A stretch of DNA of 13,574 bases, taken from the NCBI GenBank assembly GCA_024636595.1, contig JAGXGT010000124.1, positions 1-13,574 on the forward strand, written 5' to 3'. The notes under the pieces are model-generated. The model saw nothing but the letters and a program-made list of their open reading frames with translations. It did no database searches and had not been told where the DNA came from. Of the stretch, positions 7,312 to 13,574 are shown piece by piece (the stretch's first letter is position 1; each line of letters starts with the position of its first letter). This DNA comes from Sphingomonadales bacterium (GTDB taxonomy: Bacteria; Pseudomonadota; Alphaproteobacteria; Sphingomonadales; Sphingomonadaceae). The position numbers and the translations under genes are program-made.

Positions 7312-7915
7312 CGCTGGCCCTGTCGGCGAGAATCTTGTTCAACCGCCCTTTCCGTTTGTGTCCGATCCACCAACGCCATCCAAAGGAACTGATCAAATAG
7401 CCAACAGCAGCAAAAACTATGGCAAAAATCAGAAATCCGAATGCGGTTACCCCGGCTTCGCGCACCAGCCAGCTAAGCCATTGGCCAAATTCGCTTTGTA
7501 TATGAGTGTTGATCGGTTGACCGGCGGTCATCGCATCGATCTGCAAGGCGAATTTTCCGGTTTGGTTCGCCGCTGCAATCCAGAACGGATAGGTCAAAGG
7601 ATTGGTGATGAATGTGGTGATCGCCGCGATCGGCACATTGGCGCGCACCGGAAGCGCCAGAAAAACGGCAGCGAATATCTGACCAACGGGTACCAGAAAT
7701 GCTGCCAGCATACCGAGGGCGACGCCGCGCGGCACGGAGCGCCGTGTGAAACGCCACAGTTCGGAGTGCAGAAAGCGATGGGCGATCGGTTTTAGGAATT
7801 TGTTCCGTTCCATCCCCGCACGGGTCGGCATTTTGCGCTGGAACCAGTGGACAAAGCGCAGGATCGAACGTGCGGCAAAATCCTTGTCCTGGATATTGGG
7901 TTTGTGCTCAGCCAT
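7301..7915 (-). CDS. DUF2062 membrane protein
   Basis: A 204-residue integral membrane protein of the DUF2062 family, whose function is unknown. The family core SVPRGVALGMLAAFLVPVGQIFAAVFLALPVRANVPIAAITTFITNPLTYPFWI runs from about residue 60 to 113; its hallmark is the TNPLTYPF stretch. Hydrophobic segments lie at about 64-92, 95-116 and 155-178, with a basic N-terminal half and a basic tail (GHKRKGR). Its start overlaps the smpB stop by 8 nt (ATGGCTGA) and its stop overlaps the cckA start by 11 nt. It is therefore translated as the middle of a coupled set. Some relatives are fused to or sit beside glycosyltransferases, but nothing here points that way. The position next to cckA suggests shared expression, not necessarily shared function. 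Confidence 0.9.
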   Translation of the reverse strand: MAEHKPNIQDKDFAARSILRFVHWFQRKMPTRAGMERNKFLKPIAHRFLHSELWRFTRRSVPRGVALGMLAAFLVPVGQIFAAVFLALPVRANVPIAAITTFITNPLTYPFWIAAANQTGKFALQIDAMTAGQPINTHIQSEFGQWLSWLVREAGVTAFGFLIFAIVFAAVGYLISSFGWRWWIGHKRKGRLNKILADRASDGQ

Positions 7916-8390
7916 GTTCGCGCATCAACCGGCCCTGCTGTCTTTTCCAGTCGCGGTCTTTTTCGGTTTGTCGTTTATCCGGTGCTTTCTTGCCCTTTGC
8001 CAGTGCCAGTTCCAGCTTCGCCCGGCCCTTGCTGTTAAAATAGATCGACAGCGGGACGATCGTCATGCCCTTGCGCATCACCGCGCCGTGCAATTTATTT
8101 ATCTGGCGCCGACTCAGCAGCAATTTCCGCGGTCGCGTCGGCGTATGATTGTACCGGTTGCCGTGGCTCCATTCCTGAATATTGGCGTTTATCAGCCAGA
8201 CCTCGTCATCCTTCACCTCGGCATAGCTTTCCGCGATCGTGCCCGACCCGAAACGAAGCGATTTCACTTCCGTCCCGGTCAGCATGATGCCGGCTTCAAA
8301 CTTGTCATCGAGAAAATAGTCATAGCGCGCGCGCCGGTTTTCGGCGACCACCTTCTGCTTGTCAAATTCCTCCGCCCGCGGTTTCGCCAT
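7908..8390 (-). CDS. smpB: SsrA-binding protein SmpB
   Basis: SmpB binds tmRNA (SsrA) and brings it to stalled ribosomes for trans-translation, tagging the unfinished peptide for proteolysis. At 160 residues it has the usual length. Recognisable elements in order: ENRRARYDYFLDDKFEAG, GTEVKSLRFG (the tmRNA-binding OB-fold strand), NRYNHTPTRPRKLLL, and GRAKLELALAKGKKAPDKRQTEKDRDWKRQQGRLMR. The last is the basic C-terminal tail that enters the mRNA channel and becomes helical. The ATG shares its last base region with the dapA stop (TGATG, 1-nt overlap), and its own end overlaps the DUF2062 start by 8 nt. No ssrA gene is seen in the window. Identity is certain. Confidence 0.98.
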   Translation of the reverse strand: MAKPRAEEFDKQKVVAENRRARYDYFLDDKFEAGIMLTGTEVKSLRFGSGTIAESYAEVKDDEVWLINANIQEWSHGNRYNHTPTRPRKLLLSRRQINKLHGAVMRKGMTIVPLSIYFNSKGRAKLELALAKGKKAPDKRQTEKDRDWKRQQGRLMREHG

Positions 8391-9265
8391 CAGATCAGTC
8401 CTGCGCCTTTCAGGGCCGCGTCTACGGCCTTGCGGCTGGCGTCAGATGGCGGTGTCATCGGCAAGCGCAAGTCGGGCGAGAAATTGTCCAGAACCTGGGA
8501 CATGGCATATTTGATGGGGCCGGGAGACGCATCCGAGAACAACGCCTTGTGCAGCGGATAAAGAACGTCATTCAGCTTACGCGCCTTTGCATAATCCCCC
8601 GCGGTGCAGGCCGCCTGAAACTCGGCGCATAATTTGGGCGCGACATTGGCGGTCACGGAAATACAACCAATCCCGCCGGCTGCGTTAAACGCCAGCGACA
8701 GTTCATCGACTCCCGAAAGCATGACAAAGTCGTCGGCACAGTTGAGACGATGCGCGGTCACCCGGTCGAGGTCGCCGCTGGCATCCTTGATCGCTACCAC
8801 GTTGGGCAGTTTCGACAAGGCCGCCACCGTGTCGGGGATGATATCCGTTACCGTCCTCGCTGGAACATTGTAAAGAATGAGCGGCAAATCAACATTTTCG
8901 GTCAGCGTGGTAAAATGGGCGGTGATGCCTTCCTGATTGGGCCGGTTGTAATAGGGGGCGACGACCAGACCCGCAGCGGCTCCGCATTTCTTCGAGAAAT
9001 TGAGATGCAACAAGGCGTTGGTTGTGTCATTGGACCCGCAACCTGCAATAACCGGCACCCGGCCAGCAGCCTGCTCTATGCATATTTCGATCACCCGATG
9101 ATGCTCGGCATTCGACAATGTCGATGATTCGCCGGTTGTTCCGCACGGCACGAGCGCGCTGCTGCCCTGGTCGATTTGCCAGTCTACCAGAGCGCGAAAC
9201 TGGTCTTCGGCAAACGATCCGTCGCGAAAGGGAGTCGCCAGAGCCGGTATTGAGCCCGAGAACAT
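8390..9265 (-). CDS. dapA: 4-Hydroxy-tetrahydrodipicolinate synthase
   Basis: DapA condenses pyruvate with aspartate semialdehyde, the first committed step toward diaminopimelate and lysine. It is a 291-residue TIM barrel, as in E. coli (292). The active-site set is complete: T43-T44 (CGTTGESSTL), Y106 (APYYNRP), Y132 and R137 (LYNVPARTVTDI), and the Schiff-base lysine K160 (VVAIKDASGD). The start ATG at 9265 has AAAGGA 7 nt upstream. It is the first gene of the dapA-smpB-DUF2062-cckA run. It diverges from the lytic transglycosylase gene, so a peptidoglycan precursor enzyme and a peptidoglycan-cleaving enzyme share one upstream region. The related enzymes of the NAL superfamily are less likely, because all DapA residues and the gene context agree. 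Confidence 0.97.
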   Translation of the reverse strand: MFSGSIPALATPFRDGSFAEDQFRALVDWQIDQGSSALVPCGTTGESSTLSNAEHHRVIEICIEQAAGRVPVIAGCGSNDTTNALLHLNFSKKCGAAAGLVVAPYYNRPNQEGITAHFTTLTENVDLPLILYNVPARTVTDIIPDTVAALSKLPNVVAIKDASGDLDRVTAHRLNCADDFVMLSGVDELSLAFNAAGGIGCISVTANVAPKLCAEFQAACTAGDYAKARKLNDVLYPLHKALFSDASPGPIKYAMSQVLDNFSPDLRLPMTPPSDASRKAVDAALKGAGLI

Positions 9266-9379
9266 CTAATAATCCTTTATGTTTGGCTTGGAAATTGGCA
9301 AAGCCGTCACCAAGTCATTTTCAATATTAACGGTGATATAGTTCGCCGTTCAGCGCCTGATAAGGAGCCTAACCGTAAA
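9266..9379. promoter_or_regulatory. Divergent promoter region between dapA and the lytic transglycosylase gene
   Basis: These 114 bp must carry the promoters for two outward-facing genes. Toward the right, TATAGT (in GGTGATATAGTTCG) is a plausible -10 box, but no good -35 is seen. AACGG and CCGTT flank it as a short inverted repeat. AAGGAG at 9362-9367 is a good ribosome binding site, though 12 nt from the ATG. Toward dapA, AAAGGA (9278-9273) is the ribosome binding site and TTGAAA, on the minus strand in the middle of the gap, could be a -35. No promoter is called with confidence. Confidence 0.5.
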
Positions 9380-11371
9380 ATGTCCAGCATGGTATCAAGA
9401 TTTGTTATTGCATCGCTGCTTTTCACCCCTGCCACCTGCATGGCAGCCGATAATATCGGCGAGCAAATGGGCTGGCAGAATGAAAGCGCAGGCCTGTCCG
9501 ACCCCACCGGTGGCAATGCGGTGCTGGGCCTGCAACGCTGGCGCGTGTTGACGCAATCGGATAATTATTCGTTCGAGGATTACGCTGGATTTCTGGTAAC
9601 CTTCCCCGGATGGCCGGAAGACACCAGAATGCAGCGCAACGCGGAACAGGCGATCAATATCAACAGCTTTTCGCCAGCTCGCGTCCTGGCCTTTTTTTCC
9701 CGGTTCGAACCGACCACCAACGCCGGCGCGGCCAAATATGCAGTTGCCCTGCAAGCAAGCGGGGAGCGGGATAAAGCCAATCAATGGGCCAGAACGGCCT
9801 GGCGCGGCGGGACGCTGACCGACGAAGATGAAGCGGCGCTGCTTTCGCGATTCAGTTCAGCCTTCAGCATCGAAGACCATGATGCGCGCATGGACGCCCT
9901 GTTGTGGGCGAGAGCGACGCGCGATGCAGCGCGCCAGCTTGGTTTCACCTCGCCTGCGCGGCGACCGGTGTTCGAGGCCAGACTGGCCCAGCTGACCGAA
10001 TCGTCCGATGCCAATGAAAAGGCCACCGCGGTCGGTGCAATCGCCCGCGATGACGCCGGTTATCTGGCCGATCGCGCGCGCTATCTGCGCAATAGCGGCC
10101 AAAGCTATGCGGCGCGCCAGCTGCTCGCCACCCGTTTGCCACTGCGCGTCAAGCCCGCCTCCCCGGAAACCTGGTTCGAGGCGATGCTGATCAACGCGGA
10201 AGCGGCTGCCAACGACCGGCAATGGTCGGTGGCTTACGATATCGCGTCAAAAATTGATGACGCCTATTACGTTCCGACGCGGATCGCTGACCAAAATTCC
10301 CGCGTGCGCGACAAATATTCGGATCTCGCATGGGTCGCAGGCACCGCTGCCCTTAACGGGATGCGGCAGCCCGCCAAGGCCGTGCCGTTGTTCGATCTGT
10401 ACGCACAATCCTACGATTCACCCAACATCACGTCCAAAGGCTATTACTGGGCCGGACGTGCGGCTGCGGAAGCTGGACAGACCGAGCAGGCCAAGGCCTA
10501 TTTCGAGAAAGCAGCTGCTTTTCCGGATTATTTTTATGGCCAATTGTCGCTGGAACGGCTGGGCCGTCCGCTGCCGGTGTTCAACCGCAAGCCGGCGGTC
10601 GAAATCACCGACAAAGACCGCAAAGCCTATGACAACGAGCCGCTGGTCATCGCGGCAAAGGCTTCGATCCGCACCGGTCCCTGGAGCGAGCAGATCCGCT
10701 TTCACCGGGCCCTCGCCTATAACGCCAAGACCGCCAAGGACTATATGCTGCTCAGCGATCTGGCGACCCGCATCGGCGCCCGCGATCTCGGCGTGATCAA
10801 GGGTATTAGTGCTTTGGGTGCCGGAGTCGGCCCGATCGACGACACATCCTTTCCGACGATGCAGGTTCCCTTTGGCCATGAAAGCAGCTGGACCCTGATC
10901 CACGCGATCACCCGTCAGGAAAGCCAGTTTGCCGAAGGCGCGATCAGCCATGCCGGTGCGCGCGGGCTGATGCAGTTGATGCCAGGCACCGCCCGGGAAC
11001 AGTCCGGCAAGGCCAACCTGTCCTACAATGCCTCTTCGCTGACCGCCGACCCGCAATATAATATCCAGCTGGGCAGCGGCTATATCCAGCGGATGATGGA
11101 TTATTATGGCGGCAGCTATCCACTAGCGATCGCGGCTTACAATGCCGGACCCGGCAATGTGAACAAATGGCTGCGCGCCAATGGCGACCCGCGCATGGGC
11201 GGCATCGACTGGGTCCAGTGGATCGAGGATATCCCGATTTCGGAGACCCGCAACTATGTCAAACGCGTGCTCGAAAATGCGGTGGTCTACGACACGAAGA
11301 ACCCCCGCGGACCGACGATCAGGAGTGATACGCCGCTTTCACGCTATATCGGGAAGAATGGTCGGGGATAA
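9380..11371 (+). CDS. Soluble lytic murein transglycosylase (Slt70-like)
   Basis: A periplasmic enzyme that cleaves the MurNAc-GlcNAc bond of peptidoglycan and leaves 1,6-anhydro-MurNAc ends. The 663 residues begin with a signal peptide (MSSMVSRFVIASLLFTPATCMA, cleavage near residue 22-23). About 450 residues of helical repeats follow, rich in Ala and resembling the doughnut-shaped U/L domain of Slt70 (for example YYWAGRAAAEAGQTEQAKAYFEKAAAFPDYFYGQLSLERLG). The C-terminal SLT domain (about 498-640) has catalytic E514 in ITRQESQF, GARGLMQLMPGTA (526-538), AYNAGPGN (586-593) and ETRNYVKRVLEN. The start at 9380 has AAGGAG 12 nt upstream; a second in-frame ATG at 9389 would shorten the signal peptide. 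Convergent with the TPM lipoprotein gene, 16 bp apart, with no clear terminator between. Confidence 0.95.
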   Translation: MSSMVSRFVIASLLFTPATCMAADNIGEQMGWQNESAGLSDPTGGNAVLGLQRWRVLTQSDNYSFEDYAGFLVTFPGWPEDTRMQRNAEQAININSFSPARVLAFFSRFEPTTNAGAAKYAVALQASGERDKANQWARTAWRGGTLTDEDEAALLSRFSSAFSIEDHDARMDALLWARATRDAARQLGFTSPARRPVFEARLAQLTESSDANEKATAVGAIARDDAGYLADRARYLRNSGQSYAARQLLATRLPLRVKPASPETWFEAMLINAEAAANDRQWSVAYDIASKIDDAYYVPTRIADQNSRVRDKYSDLAWVAGTAALNGMRQPAKAVPLFDLYAQSYDSPNITSKGYYWAGRAAAEAGQTEQAKAYFEKAAAFPDYFYGQLSLERLGRPLPVFNRKPAVEITDKDRKAYDNEPLVIAAKASIRTGPWSEQIRFHRALAYNAKTAKDYMLLSDLATRIGARDLGVIKGISALGAGVGPIDDTSFPTMQVPFGHESSWTLIHAITRQESQFAEGAISHAGARGLMQLMPGTAREQSGKANLSYNASSLTADPQYNIQLGSGYIQRMMDYYGGSYPLAIAAYNAGPGNVNKWLRANGDPRMGGIDWVQWIEDIPISETRNYVKRVLENAVVYDTKNPRGPTIRSDTPLSRYIGKNGRG

Positions 11372-11387
11372 CTGGGCGAAGAGACCG

Positions 11388-11945
11388 TTATTCGTTTTCG
11401 AAAATGTGCGCGATTTGGCTTACACCGACTGATATGCCCTTTTCATAGTTTCCTATTTTAAAAAGGGGCAAGATATCGCTTTGGATGATGTCGTTTGCTT
11501 TCTGATTGGTGAGCGTCGTTTCGAGGCCGCATCCTACCGCAATCCGAACCTTTCGTTCGTTCGGTGCGACCAGCAAAACCACACCGTCATTTTCATCGAC
11601 ACGCCCTACTCCCCAAAATATCCCCAGCGACCTTGCATAGTCTTCAATCGTCACTTGATGCAGGCTCTCTACAGTGGCCACAACCACCTGGTGCCGCGTT
11701 GATGTTTCCAACTGCTCAAGTTTTCGGGCAATCTCCAGTTCAGCCTCAACCGACAGAATGTCCGCATGATCCGAGACCCATCCCAGATTTTCGACAAGTT
11801 GTGAGCTATTTATTGGAGGCTTCTGAGGTTCCCAATGGCTACAGTCTTTTCTGACTATTTCCGGTTGTGTCGGGGGTGAGCAAGCGCCCAACCCGAAAAG
11901 GGTTAAGCATAAAAAGGCGTATCGGCCCTTAATCCTTGACCTCAT
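11388..11945 (-). CDS. TPM-domain lipoprotein (YgcG/TPM_phosphatase family)
   Basis: With the ATG at 11945 the protein has 185 residues. A lipoprotein signal MRSRIKGRYAFLCLTLFGLGAC ends in the lipobox LGAC with the acylated cysteine at 22; Ser at +2 favours the outer membrane. A TPM domain fills about 45-180: VSDHADILSVEAELEIARKLEQLE, then ATVESLHQVTIEDYARSLGIFWGVG, then NDGVVLLVAPNERKVRIAVGCGLE, the family's core motif with Cys where Tyr is common. TPM proteins have been linked to photosystem repair in plants and to phosphatase activity, but the bacterial role is mostly unknown. Unlike many relatives it has no C-terminal membrane helix or Gly-rich tail. A TTG at 11951 would add two residues. 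The ATG is preferred because GAGG lies 9 nt before it. It overlaps the PPK2 gene end by 17 nt, so the two are probably co-translated. Confidence 0.85.
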   Translation of the reverse strand: MRSRIKGRYAFLCLTLFGLGACSPPTQPEIVRKDCSHWEPQKPPINSSQLVENLGWVSDHADILSVEAELEIARKLEQLETSTRHQVVVATVESLHQVTIEDYARSLGIFWGVGRVDENDGVVLLVAPNERKVRIAVGCGLETTLTNQKANDIIQSDILPLFKIGNYEKGISVGVSQIAHIFENE

Positions 11946-12714
11946 AGCCAAAAGCCTCTTTGGCCAGTTTCACCAACTCCGGATCAGCGTCTGGCAAATC
12001 CTCTGGCAACGCCGCTTCGAGCGTATCGGCGACATGAGTCATCGAAGCAATGCGCGCCGATTTCTTGTCGTTGCCGGCGATCACTTTCCATGGTGCCCAG
12101 CGAGTGTCGGTAAATTCGAACATGTCGTGCATCGCGTCGAGATATTCGCTGCGCTTCGACCGGTTGCGAAAATCCTCGGCGGTGATCTTCCAGCGCTTGT
12201 GGGGCGTGTCGAGCCTTTTGGCCAGGCGCTCGTCCTGTTCGTCCTGGGTGGTATGAAAGAACAGCTTCACCAGATTGGTGCCGCCGTCGATCTGCTGCGC
12301 TTCAAATTCGTTGATCTCGTCATAGCCGCGCTTCCAGTCGGCCGGCTCGCAAAAACCCTCAACCCGCTCGACCAGCACGCGGCCGTACCAGCTGCGATCA
12401 AACACGCCGATTTCACGGCTGCCCGGCAGTTTCTGCCAGAAGCGCCAGAGGAAATGGCGGTCTTTTTCTTCCTTGGTCGGCGCGCCAATCGGCCAGACAT
12501 CGTAATAGCGCGGGTCCCATTCCCCGGTCATCCGGCGGATCGCGCCGCCCTTGCCCGCAGCGTCCCAGCCCTCGAACACCAGTATCGATCGGCTGCCATG
12601 GATGATATGCTTGAAATGAATCCGCGCCAGACGATCTTGCAGGCTGGCGAGCTCGCTATCATAGTCACCGTCGAATGACTTGCCGCTTTCATAGTCGGAC
12701 AGATTTATGGTCAT
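11929..12714 (-). CDS. Polyphosphate kinase 2 family protein
   Basis: A cytosolic PPK2 enzyme that transfers phosphate between polyphosphate and nucleotides. With the ATG at 12714 it has 261 residues: a single P-loop domain. Walker A is GWDAAGKGG (49-57), Walker B VFDRSWYGR (104-112, with D106), and the basic lid module lies at about 173-185 (KRWKITAEDFRNR), followed by APWKVIAGNDKKSARI. From memory, the stretch from IGAPTKEEK through RVLVERVEGF most resembles the catalytic half of class II enzymes (polyphosphate:AMP phosphotransferases), but those are double-domain. The nucleotide preference is therefore open. The frame stays open upstream to an ATG at 12819. The start at 12714 is chosen because GGAG lies 5 nt before it and family-like sequence begins there. 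Its end overlaps the TPM lipoprotein gene. Such proteins are sometimes labelled UDP-galactose-lipid carrier transferase in databases, which I think is a misnomer. Confidence 0.9.
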   Translation of the reverse strand: MTINLSDYESGKSFDGDYDSELASLQDRLARIHFKHIIHGSRSILVFEGWDAAGKGGAIRRMTGEWDPRYYDVWPIGAPTKEEKDRHFLWRFWQKLPGSREIGVFDRSWYGRVLVERVEGFCEPADWKRGYDEINEFEAQQIDGGTNLVKLFFHTTQDEQDERLAKRLDTPHKRWKITAEDFRNRSKRSEYLDAMHDMFEFTDTRWAPWKVIAGNDKKSARIASMTHVADTLEAALPEDLPDADPELVKLAKEAFGYEVKD

Positions 12715-12735
12715 TTTCACTCCGTTTGCGCTGAG

Positions 12736-12763
12736 CCTGTACACCCCGAGGGTTAACAGCCAA
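12736..12763 (-). promoter_or_regulatory. Proximal candidate promoter of the PPK2 gene
   Basis: Minus-strand TTGGCT (12763-12758) lies 16 nt from TACAGG (12741-12736), which would give a leader of about 20 nt. The -35 is part of a 10-nt block (GTTGGCTGTT) that also occurs at the distal promoter. The spacer carries GTTAAC. Both boxes are imperfect; the repeated layout is the main support. Confidence 0.35.
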
Positions 12764-12819
12764 CCACCGCATCTATCGTCCAGGAACCGGCTTTGCCCAG
12801 TCCGTCGCCAGTGGCCCAT

Positions 12820-12847
12820 CCTATATCAGATGTTCGCGAACAGCCAA
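12820..12847 (-). promoter_or_regulatory. Distal candidate promoter of the PPK2 gene with palindromic operator
   Basis: Minus-strand TTGGCT (12847-12842) lies 16 nt from TATAGG (12825-12820). The -10 is preceded by TGA, giving an extended -10 (TGnTATAGG). The spacer contains a perfect 12-bp palindrome, TGTTCGCGAACA (12831-12842), touching the -35: a natural place for a repressor. The upstream ATG at 12819 falls right after the -10, which argues against it as a start codon. Confidence 0.4.
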
Positions 12848-12952
12848 CTGGTTAACCCTGTCGGGAAAGGACGTTTGCCAAAGCCTCGCATGCATGGGCC
12901 AATTCTCTCCGTTAACGCCTCAACATTTATCGAAGTCAGTATGAATGGCGGA

Positions 12953-13574
12953 CTAGTCGGCGATAATCAGCTCTGCAATCCGTTTGGGGTCCTGCATCGG
13001 CATGAAATGCGTCAGATCTGGCAGATAGATGTCCGTGCCATCGGAGAAGCTGTCCGCCAGCGCGGGCGGGGTCGGCGAAGTCGCAAAATCGAACGTCTTG
13101 CCAGGTGCAAGTTGCGGCGCACGCAGAACCTTCACCGGTTGCCTGACAGACTCGATCAGCGGCCAGGGGTCGACCGAAAGGCTGGTCGCGTAGACCGATG
13201 CTTCGCTTTGCGGCGGACAGGCCAGTTCGAAACCGCCCTCGCTGTCGGGAAGCAGCCCATATTCGCAATAGTCGCGCAGCACCGCGGGGTCCCACAGGCT
13301 ATAGGGGTGGCGATCCTTGAACCGGTCAAACATTTCTTCCGGCCCGGTCCAGCTGTTGCGCCGTTTCGCCACCATTTCGCTGGTCGCACTGAAATCGGAG
13401 GGTCGCTGATAGGCTTCACGCGGCATGATCACCGGGTCGACCAGCACCAGCGTTTTGATGCTATCCGGCAACTGTGCCGCGGTCTGTACCAGGCAATGGC
13501 CCCCCATACTGTGGCCGACACCAATATCAAAAGCGATGCCCAGTGATTTCACCAATTCCGACGTGGCACTGGCA
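12953..13574 (-). CDS. Alpha/beta hydrolase (N-terminal part outside window)
   Basis: The frame is open to the right edge, so the N-terminus is missing (first strands and the oxyanion-hole HG motif, probably 70-100 residues). The visible 206 or so residues start ASATSELVKSLG and reach the nucleophile elbow VGHSMGGH, whose Ser is the catalytic base partner. A cap-like helical region follows (EAYQRPSDFSATSEMVAKRRNSW to ELACPPQSEASVYA). The C-terminal LTHFMPMQDPKRIAELI supplies the catalytic His, and an acid is expected near PVKVLRAPQLAPG. The fold covers esterases, C-C hydrolases, haloperoxidases and dehalogenases; the substrate cannot be told here. A TTG at 13555 is in frame but lies just before the elbow and would lose the fold's core, so it is not the start. 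It may be co-transcribed with the PPK2 gene. Confidence 0.88.
   Translation of the reverse strand, partial: ASATSELVKSLGIAFDIGVGHSMGGHCLVQTAAQLPDSIKTLVLVDPVIMPREAYQRPSDFSATSEMVAKRRNSWTGPEEMFDRFKDRHPYSLWDPAVLRDYCEYGLLPDSEGGFELACPPQSEASVYATSLSVDPWPLIESVRQPVKVLRAPQLAPGKTFDFATSPTPPALADSFSDGTDIYLPDLTHFMPMQDPKRIAELIIAD

Larger units (their letters stand above)
12715..12952. other. Non-coding gap between the hydrolase and PPK2 genes
   Basis: This stretch of 238 bp lies between the hydrolase stop and the PPK2 start. It holds the two candidate promoters, the 12-bp palindrome, and three copies of GTTAAC (12752-12757, 12851-12856, 12911-12916). The first two copies extend to a 9-bp inverted pair, AGGGTTAAC and GTTAACCCT, about 90 bp apart. 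The direct repeat AACAGCCAAC sits at 12755-12764 and 12839-12848. No hairpin with a T-run follows the hydrolase gene, so readthrough into the PPK2 gene is possible. Confidence 0.6.

Noticed and set aside
7746..8561. Plus-strand open frame (271 codons) opposite smpB, dapA and the DUF2062 gene
   Set aside because: It is antisense to three well-supported, overlapping genes and shows no domain.
12715..12819. N-terminal extension of the PPK2 protein to the ATG at 12819
   Set aside because: The extra 35 residues are not family-like and have no good ribosome binding site. The ATG sits directly after a -10-like box, while the ATG at 12714 has GGAG at 5 nt.
12752..12916. Three GTTAAC sites as CtrA binding sites
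   Set aside because: The CtrA consensus needs TTAA-N7-TTAA or a TTAACCAT half-site. None of the three copies has a partner TTAA at the right spacing, so only the repeat itself is noted.
12707..13546. Plus-strand open frame (279 codons) over the hydrolase gene and PPK2 upstream region
   Set aside because: It is antisense to a clear alpha/beta hydrolase with its GHSMGG motif, and it reads as Arg-rich shadow sequence.

Overview
The window looks like chromosomal housekeeping DNA from an alphaproteobacterium, most probably a sphingomonad (Sphingopyxis/Sphingorhabdus-like). The grounds are the CckA-type hybrid kinase, the GAAC-N7-GAAC SOS box in front of recA, and the gene order dapA-smpB-DUF2062-cckA-recA-alaS, which from memory is usual in Sphingomonadales. 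GC content is moderate to high, and I see no mobile element, CRISPR array, rRNA or tRNA. Ten protein-coding genes cover nearly all of the sequence. Nine are on the minus strand; only the lytic transglycosylase gene is on the plus strand.

Reading along minus-strand transcription from the right edge: a partial alpha/beta hydrolase (C-terminal part, from the window edge to 12953); a 239-bp gap with what looks like a duplicated promoter; a single-domain PPK2 polyphosphate kinase (12714-11929) whose end overlaps the start of a TPM-domain lipoprotein (11945-11388). The TPM gene converges on the plus-strand soluble lytic transglycosylase (9380-11371). That gene diverges from dapA across a 114-bp promoter region.

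Next comes a tight run of four genes, dapA, smpB, a DUF2062 membrane protein and cckA (9265-4870). Each junction overlaps by 1, 8 or 11 nt, so this is very likely one translationally coupled operon. It joins lysine/peptidoglycan precursor synthesis, trans-translation and the cell-cycle phosphorelay. recA follows with its own LexA-type operator and promoter. Beyond recA is a 333-bp non-coding gap holding a strong intrinsic terminator. This may be the 3' end of a small RNA with two C-rich hairpin loops. Then come a glutathione S-transferase gene and alaS, which runs off the left edge only a few codons short of its expected end.

I found no previously undescribed multi-gene system. The signals most worth a second look are in the non-coding DNA: the candidate sRNA between recA and the GST gene, the palindrome nested in the recA SOS box, the duplicated promoter in front of the PPK2 gene, and a possible leaderless alaS mRNA. 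A proline just after the RecA Walker A motif is also unusual.
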